Shown here: positions 13,854 through 16,935 of the stretch, in pieces | How the letters are laid out: every line of letters begins with the position of its first letter | Numbering within the stretch: the first letter of the stretch is position 1 | Assembly (NCBI GenBank): GCA_944351315.1 | Contig: CALVPL010000006.1 | Coordinates: forward strand, 1-16,935 | DNA length: 16,935 bases | Direction: 5' to 3' | Source: an uncultured Bacilli bacterium | GTDB lineage: Bacteria > Bacillota_I > Bacilli_A > RF39 > UBA660 | Position numbers and translations under genes: made by a program | Notes under the pieces: model-generated | Told to the model about the DNA's origin: nothing | What the model saw: only the letters and a program-made list of their open reading frames with translations | The model's database searches: none

Positions 13854-14924
13854 ATGGATAATATAAAATTTGGAGAATTTGAAATTTCTAGAGATTTTTA
13901 TAATCAACAAATTGCCAATTTTGCTGAAAGCTTTTCTTATACCAGTCTTTCTTGTGAACAAGCATTTAAAGAATTAAAAGACTGCGAAAATGAACTTCTA
14001 AAACTTTTTGACCAACAAGCAAAAGAATATTTTGATACTCTAGACGAAAACACAAAAAAACAAATTCTAGAAAAATTACGTTTTTTCACTGTATATTCCG
14101 CAAATTATACAGGGATAAAGTTAGATGATACATTAAATTTTAATTCTCAAGAATGGATAGATACTATTTTTTCAAAAAAGTTTTCGGAAATGAATGAATA
14201 TCTTCCGTTAATTATTGTGTTTAATGAAAAAGAATTCGACGAAAGAGAAACGTATCGAAAAGTCATTAGTTTCTTTAGACTATATAATCTGAAGAAAGTC
14301 GCTTATCTTAAGGCTCAAAATATGAAAAAAAATCACATAGATGCATTTTATTATGCACTTGCCCTAGAAAAGCTAAATCCTCAAAGTATTATAGAATTAA
14401 ATTCAGAAGTTACAAAAGATCAAGAAAATCATGAAATTGGTTTTAAAAAAGTCAACAATATTATTCAAGGAGCAACATTTTCTACAGCGGAAAAAGTGAA
14501 TGTGCCTCAAGCAGTCGAACAACTTTTATATTCTTACCAAAACAATTTTGGCGAAACCTATAAAGATTTTTTAGAAGAAGGAATTTCTAACGAAGAGAAA
14601 AATGAAAGATTGTTAAATATATGTACACGAGAAGCCCGCTTTCATATCGAATTTGAAAGAATCCATCCATTCAGCGATGGAAACGGAAGAACTGGCAGAA
14701 TTATTTTAAATAGAAATTTAATAAAACAAGGAATCACTCCTATTTTAATTACAACTGCTATGTATAATATATATACAAAATTTATAGAAGAAAGAGATTA
14801 TAAAGGATTAGGTAATTTAATATATATAAGTGTATCACAAGAAATGGCAAGATGGGTATCAGAATTAAGAGCCTCTTACAAAATCGAAGCAGATTCAGTA
14901 GAAAAACTTCCGTTCTTAAAATAA
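13854..14924 (+). CDS. Fic-domain protein, probable AMP-transferase with altered inhibitory motif
   Basis: This 356-residue protein has the complete Fic active-site motif HPFSDGNGRTGR at 271-282: catalytic His271, Asp275 for the metal, Gly/Arg for the phosphates. The preceding region HEIGFKKVNNIIQGATFST.. (~200-215) resembles the target-binding flap. Fic enzymes usually transfer AMP to Ser, Thr or Tyr of target proteins. Many are silenced by an inhibitory helix, (S/T)xxxE(G/N). The only N-terminal candidate is SANYTG (82-87), in the context TGIKLDDT that resembles EGNxLTLxET, with Thr86 where the inhibitory Glu should be. No clear C-terminal version is seen. No antitoxin-sized partner adjoins it. 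The long gap between residues 87 and 271 is larger than in typical class II Fic proteins, so the inhibitory-motif match is tentative. Confidence 0.85.
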   Translation: MDNIKFGEFEISRDFYNQQIANFAESFSYTSLSCEQAFKELKDCENELLKLFDQQAKEYFDTLDENTKKQILEKLRFFTVYSANYTGIKLDDTLNFNSQEWIDTIFSKKFSEMNEYLPLIIVFNEKEFDERETYRKVISFFRLYNLKKVAYLKAQNMKKNHIDAFYYALALEKLNPQSIIELNSEVTKDQENHEIGFKKVNNIIQGATFSTAEKVNVPQAVEQLLYSYQNNFGETYKDFLEEGISNEEKNERLLNICTREARFHIEFERIHPFSDGNGRTGRIILNRNLIKQGITPILITTAMYNIYTKFIEERDYKGLGNLIYISVSQEMARWVSELRASYKIEADSVEKLPFLK

Positions 14925-14931
14925 TGTCTAG

Positions 14932-14956
14932 GCTATGAATTTATCATAGCTTTTTT
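14932..14956 (+). terminator. Terminator after the Fic gene
   Basis: GCTATGA (14932-14938) pairs with TCATAGC (14944-14950) around a five-base loop and is followed by six T and a further T-rich stretch. Confidence 0.85.
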
Positions 14957-14964
14957 CTTTTGAT

Positions 14965-14975
14965 TATAATATAAT
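14965..14975 (+). promoter_or_regulatory. Candidate -10 region of the membrane protein gene
   Basis: Two overlapping TATAAT hexamers (14965-14970 and 14970-14975) lie about 35 bases upstream of the next start. No good -35 stands at 16-18 bases, where the preceding terminator stem sits. AAGGAG (14993-14998) is the ribosome binding site. Confidence 0.45.
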
Positions 14976-15007
14976 TTTATTTAAGAAAGTAAAAGGAGTT
15001 TGAGTAT

Positions 15008-15748
15008 ATGGGAACCGAAGAAGAACAAGCAAGATCTTTAAATGATTATCTTGCTTCTTCCTATGAAACATTAAAAATTTTAAAAAAGAGAAGAAGAAAA
15101 AGAATTTTTATAATTATTCTTGTAGGTATATTATTAATTTTTATATTTTTTTATAGTTCATTTAGTAATATATTTGTTGCTAAAAAGCCCTTGCGTTTTT
15201 ATGAAGTAGAAATAAATAATAGCAAGGTAAGTGTCAGTGAAAAAATCAATAATACAACCATTATACCGGTGATTTTAGTAATACCAAATGGCAACCGAGG
15301 CATTTTTACTCCAAAAGATCTCGAAAAAGAAATACCAATTCCCGGAGAAACTTACTCATTTACAATAAAATCATCTACTTGTTTTCTTTCAGGAGAGGGA
15401 AAAAAAGTTCCAATTTCCTGCAATGAACATACGGCTTTAAAATACGAAAATAGCGACACTTCTTATCCAAGCATGCAAATTTTAAAATACGAATATGATG
15501 AAAATTATAAATATTCTTTAAGTACATATAATTTATCGCGTTCTTATTATAAAGGCGAGAATAATATCTATACAAGGCCCTATGAAGAATATTCCATAAT
15601 TTATGATGCAAAATTTACCAATGATTTAACTCCATATATTACCCAAACAGGAGTTTATGTCATGAAAGTAAATTTTAAATATCCAAAAACAAAAGGCTCC
15701 ATTTACTTCGGTGTTGTAAATGATGGTCAAAACATTTATCCTATATAA
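15008..15748 (+). CDS. Single-pass membrane protein of unknown function
   Basis: This 246-residue protein has a short acidic cytoplasmic head (GTEEEQARSLNDYLASSYE), a very basic block KKRRRKR at ~26-32 and one membrane segment (~33-50), giving an N-in topology. The rest (~58-246) is an extracellular, beta-rich, Lys/Tyr-rich region with two cysteines close together (ISSTCF.. and ISCNEH, about 15 residues apart) that could form a disulfide. No family is recognised. It has its own ribosome binding site and a probable promoter behind the Fic terminator, so it is not co-transcribed with Fic. No clear terminator follows before the 6S RNA promoter. Confidence 0.75.
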   Translation: MGTEEEQARSLNDYLASSYETLKILKKRRRKRIFIIILVGILLIFIFFYSSFSNIFVAKKPLRFYEVEINNSKVSVSEKINNTTIIPVILVIPNGNRGIFTPKDLEKEIPIPGETYSFTIKSSTCFLSGEGKKVPISCNEHTALKYENSDTSYPSMQILKYEYDENYKYSLSTYNLSRSYYKGENNIYTRPYEEYSIIYDAKFTNDLTPYITQTGVYVMKVNFKYPKTKGSIYFGVVNDGQNIYPI

Positions 15749-15773
15749 AAGTATCTACATAGTGTCAAATCCC

Positions 15774-15801
15774 TTGCATATTTTTCTATATTTGATATAA
15801 T
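15774..15801 (+). promoter_or_regulatory. Promoter of the 6S RNA gene
   Basis: TTGCAT (15774-15779) and the extended -10 TGATATAAT (15793-15801) are 16 bases apart. The start would be A15808, the first base of the 6S closing stem. An inverted repeat TGTCAAAT (15763-15770) / ATTTGATA (15790-15797) brackets the -35 element and may be accidental. Confidence 0.75.
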
Positions 15802-15807
15802 TAAAGT

Positions 15808-15977
15808 ACCAAAGGTAAGTTAGTTACATAAAACCGACTATGGTGATATACGGGAGTCAGACCTCTACATGGTGTTGAAGACTAATCCATTAAGTGTATT
15901 AGGATCCTAAAGTGTAGACGAGATGCCCACCTGCGAGTAAGCGGGATTTTATCACACTCACTTACATTTGGTTTTTT
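15808..15977 (+). ncRNA. ssrS: 6S RNA
   Basis: This non-coding stretch of about 165-170 bases folds into the 6S plan. The closing helix is ACCAAA (15808-15813) with TTTGGT (15967-15972), then GTAAGT (15815-15820) with ACTTAC (15960-15965) and GTGATA (15843-15848) with TATCAC (15950-15955). The central bubble has a hairpin CCTGC/GCGGG (15930-15945) on its 3' strand, after GAGATGCCCA. The apical arm has CTACA/TGTAG (15865-15869 / 15913-15917) and CTAAT/ATTAG (15882-15902). Six T follow the closing stem, which doubles as terminator. 6S RNA mimics an open promoter and binds the housekeeping RNA polymerase in stationary phase. In Bacillus subtilis the 6S-1 gene (bsrA) lies next to yrvM (tcdA), as here. 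Confidence 0.88.
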
Positions 15978-15990
15978 CATGGGAGAAATT

Positions 15991-16665
15991 ATGGAAGAAA
16001 GAATTATAGATTTAATTGGAAAAGAAAAATTTGCTAAAATTGAAAAAACAAAAATTTTATTGATTGGTTTAGGTGGAGTAGGCGGATACGCGTTTGAAGC
16101 CCTAGTAAGAAGCGGTTTTAAAAAGATCACGATTGCTGATTTTGATACATTTGAAAAAAGTAATATAAATCGTCAAATTTATGCAACGGAAGATTCATTA
16201 AATCAAAATAAGTGTATCGTAGCGAAAAAAAGAGCTTTAAAAATTAATCCAACTTGTCAAATTACAACTTTAACTGAAAAAATAATTCCTGAACAAATCA
16301 CAAAAGAATTTTTAGCAGATTTTGATTACATTTTAGATGCTTGTGATGACGTTCCGGTAAAAGTAGCCTTAATAAAAGCATGTAAAACAAATGGAAAAAA
16401 ACTTATTTCTTGCATGGGAACTGCAAATAGAACTCATCCGGAACTCTTAAGTATCACCACCCTTGAAAAAACAACAAACGATCCTTTAGCCAAAAAATTA
16501 AGAAATATCTTGAAAAACACCAACTACTTAAAAACAAAAGTAGTGTGGAGTAGTGAAGTTCCAGTAAAGCAAAAAAAATTAGGAACACTTTGTCCTGTTC
16601 CTATGAGTGCCGGCTCTCTATTAAGCTCGTATGTTTTAAATGAAATTTTAAAAGAAGAAAAATAG
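15991..16665 (+). CDS. tcdA: tRNA threonylcarbamoyladenosine dehydratase (ThiF/E1-like)
   Basis: This 224-residue E1-like enzyme cyclises t6A to ct6A at position 37 of ANN-decoding tRNAs. The nucleotide-binding loop GLGGVGG is at 26-32, followed by ALVRSGFKKITIADFD (Asp50, Asp52) and SNINRQIYAT with Arg61, then DACDD, all typical of the TcdA/YgdL/YrvM group. The ATG at 15991 is preferred over 15979 because GGGAGA (15981-15986) precedes it and the upstream ATG abuts the T tract of the 6S RNA. It is somewhat shorter than the ~250-270 residues of well-known members, at the C-terminus. No separate promoter is visible in the 13-base gap, so it is probably transcribed through the 6S gene. Confidence 0.92.
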   Translation: MEERIIDLIGKEKFAKIEKTKILLIGLGGVGGYAFEALVRSGFKKITIADFDTFEKSNINRQIYATEDSLNQNKCIVAKKRALKINPTCQITTLTEKIIPEQITKEFLADFDYILDACDDVPVKVALIKACKTNGKKLISCMGTANRTHPELLSITTLEKTTNDPLAKKLRNILKNTNYLKTKVVWSSEVPVKQKKLGTLCPVPMSAGSLLSSYVLNEILKEEK

Positions 16666-16676
16666 CTTCTTTTTTT
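16650..16676 (+). terminator. Terminator of tcdA
   Basis: AAAAGAAG (16650-16657) pairs with CTTCTTTT (16666-16673) around an eight-base loop that contains the TAG stop, followed by T to 16676. The stem begins within the coding sequence. The convergent gene's stop codon lies in the T tract. Confidence 0.75.
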
Positions 16677-16935
16677 ATTTTATTAAGCGATTTTCCTGCC
16701 AAATTTGATAGAGTAGAGGAAATCTACGCATTTTCCTAATAATCATCGGTAAAATTTCTAAATTGTTTTTTCCTTCCACTGTATAGCACTTACTAAAGAG
16801 ACTTGCTTCCTTTTTCGTTTTTATTAAAAGACGACCATAAGAAAAATTTCTAGAAGTAAAACTGCTGCCAGTCAAGAAAAAGTCTCCTAAAGTTCCCGCA
16901 TAAATGGTTTCGTTAGAATAATCAAATATTTCATA
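16675..16935 (-). CDS. Unknown protein, C-terminal part only (cut by window edge)
   Basis: On the - strand the frame is open from the right edge of the window to the TAA at 16675-16677, giving the last 86 residues of a longer protein. An internal TTG could give a 66-residue protein but there is no ribosome binding site for it, and the frame upstream (IFDYSNETIYAGTLGDFFLTG) reads as normal coding sequence. The C-terminus is basic (IIRKMRRFPLLYQIWQENRL). I do not recognise the family. It is convergent with tcdA and ends in its terminator. Confidence 0.6.
   Translation of the reverse strand, partial: YEIFDYSNETIYAGTLGDFFLTGSSFTSRNFSYGRLLIKTKKEASLFSKCYTVEGKNNLEILPMIIRKMRRFPLLYQIWQENRLIK

Noticed and set aside
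15763..15797. Inverted repeat around the 6S promoter -35 as a terminator of the upstream gene
   Set aside because: No T tract follows the right arm; its right half is simply the extended -10 region.
15882..16130. - strand frame across the 6S RNA and the tcdA start
   Set aside because: Antisense to a structured RNA and to the conserved NAD/ATP-loop region of tcdA.
1..16935. CRISPR arrays, insertion sequences, tRNA or rRNA genes, attachment sites
   Set aside because: No regularly spaced repeats, transposase motifs or tRNA-like cloverleaf sequences were seen on either strand.

Overview
The window comes from an AT-rich (roughly 30% GC) Bacillota genome. Features supporting this are AGGAGG-type ribosome binding sites, TTGACA/TATAAT promoters with frequent extended -10 elements, a T-box leader in front of an aminoacyl-tRNA synthetase, a Firmicutes-style 6S RNA next to tcdA, and short U-tract terminators. 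Tryptophan is read from TGG throughout the conserved genes and a TGA stop ends one pilin gene, so the standard bacterial code fits and a Mycoplasma-type code is not needed. The best guess is an uncultured, host-associated member of the Bacilli or a close relative; this is an inference from style, not a taxonomic result.

Region 1 (2-7838) is a Tad/type IVc-like pilus or secretion locus without outer-membrane parts. It runs: a truncated TadE/pseudopilin-like gene with a Gly/Ser-rich linker, two tandem CpaB-like SAF-domain proteins, a CpaF/TadA-type ATPase, TadB- and TadC-like inner-membrane platform proteins, a strong internal promoter, two small cysteine-containing pilin-like proteins, two larger TadE-like pseudopilins, and a TadZ/CpaE-like MinD-family protein with a degenerate Walker A loop. 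A terminator overlaps the last stop codon. No prepilin peptidase is in the window. The four pilin-like genes share an unusual N-terminus, M-(K/R)-(E/Q)-A-x-G, without the usual Glu at +5.

Region 2 (7861-9586) is one secreted or anchored protein of about 529 residues, with a camelysin/TasA-like start and a C-terminal domain of the DUF6273-like adhesin type. Its leader holds a hairpin enclosing a striking G-rich loop.

Region 3 (9595-11460) is a promoter, a T-box riboswitch with its terminator and a candidate Asn (AAC) specifier, asnS, and a translationally coupled 72-residue unknown protein, ended by a bidirectional terminator shared with a convergent XRE-type regulator.

Region 4 (11459-15748) looks accessory: the small XRE regulator, a HerA-like DNA translocase without a NurA or SIR2 neighbour, a Fic-domain AMP-transferase candidate whose probable inhibitory-helix Glu is replaced by Thr, and a single-pass membrane protein of unknown role. 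Each + strand gene here has its own promoter, and two are followed by clear terminators.

Region 5 (15774-16935) is the conserved 6S RNA - tcdA pair, with tcdA starting only 13 bases after the 6S transcript end, then the 3' part of a convergent unknown gene cut by the window edge.
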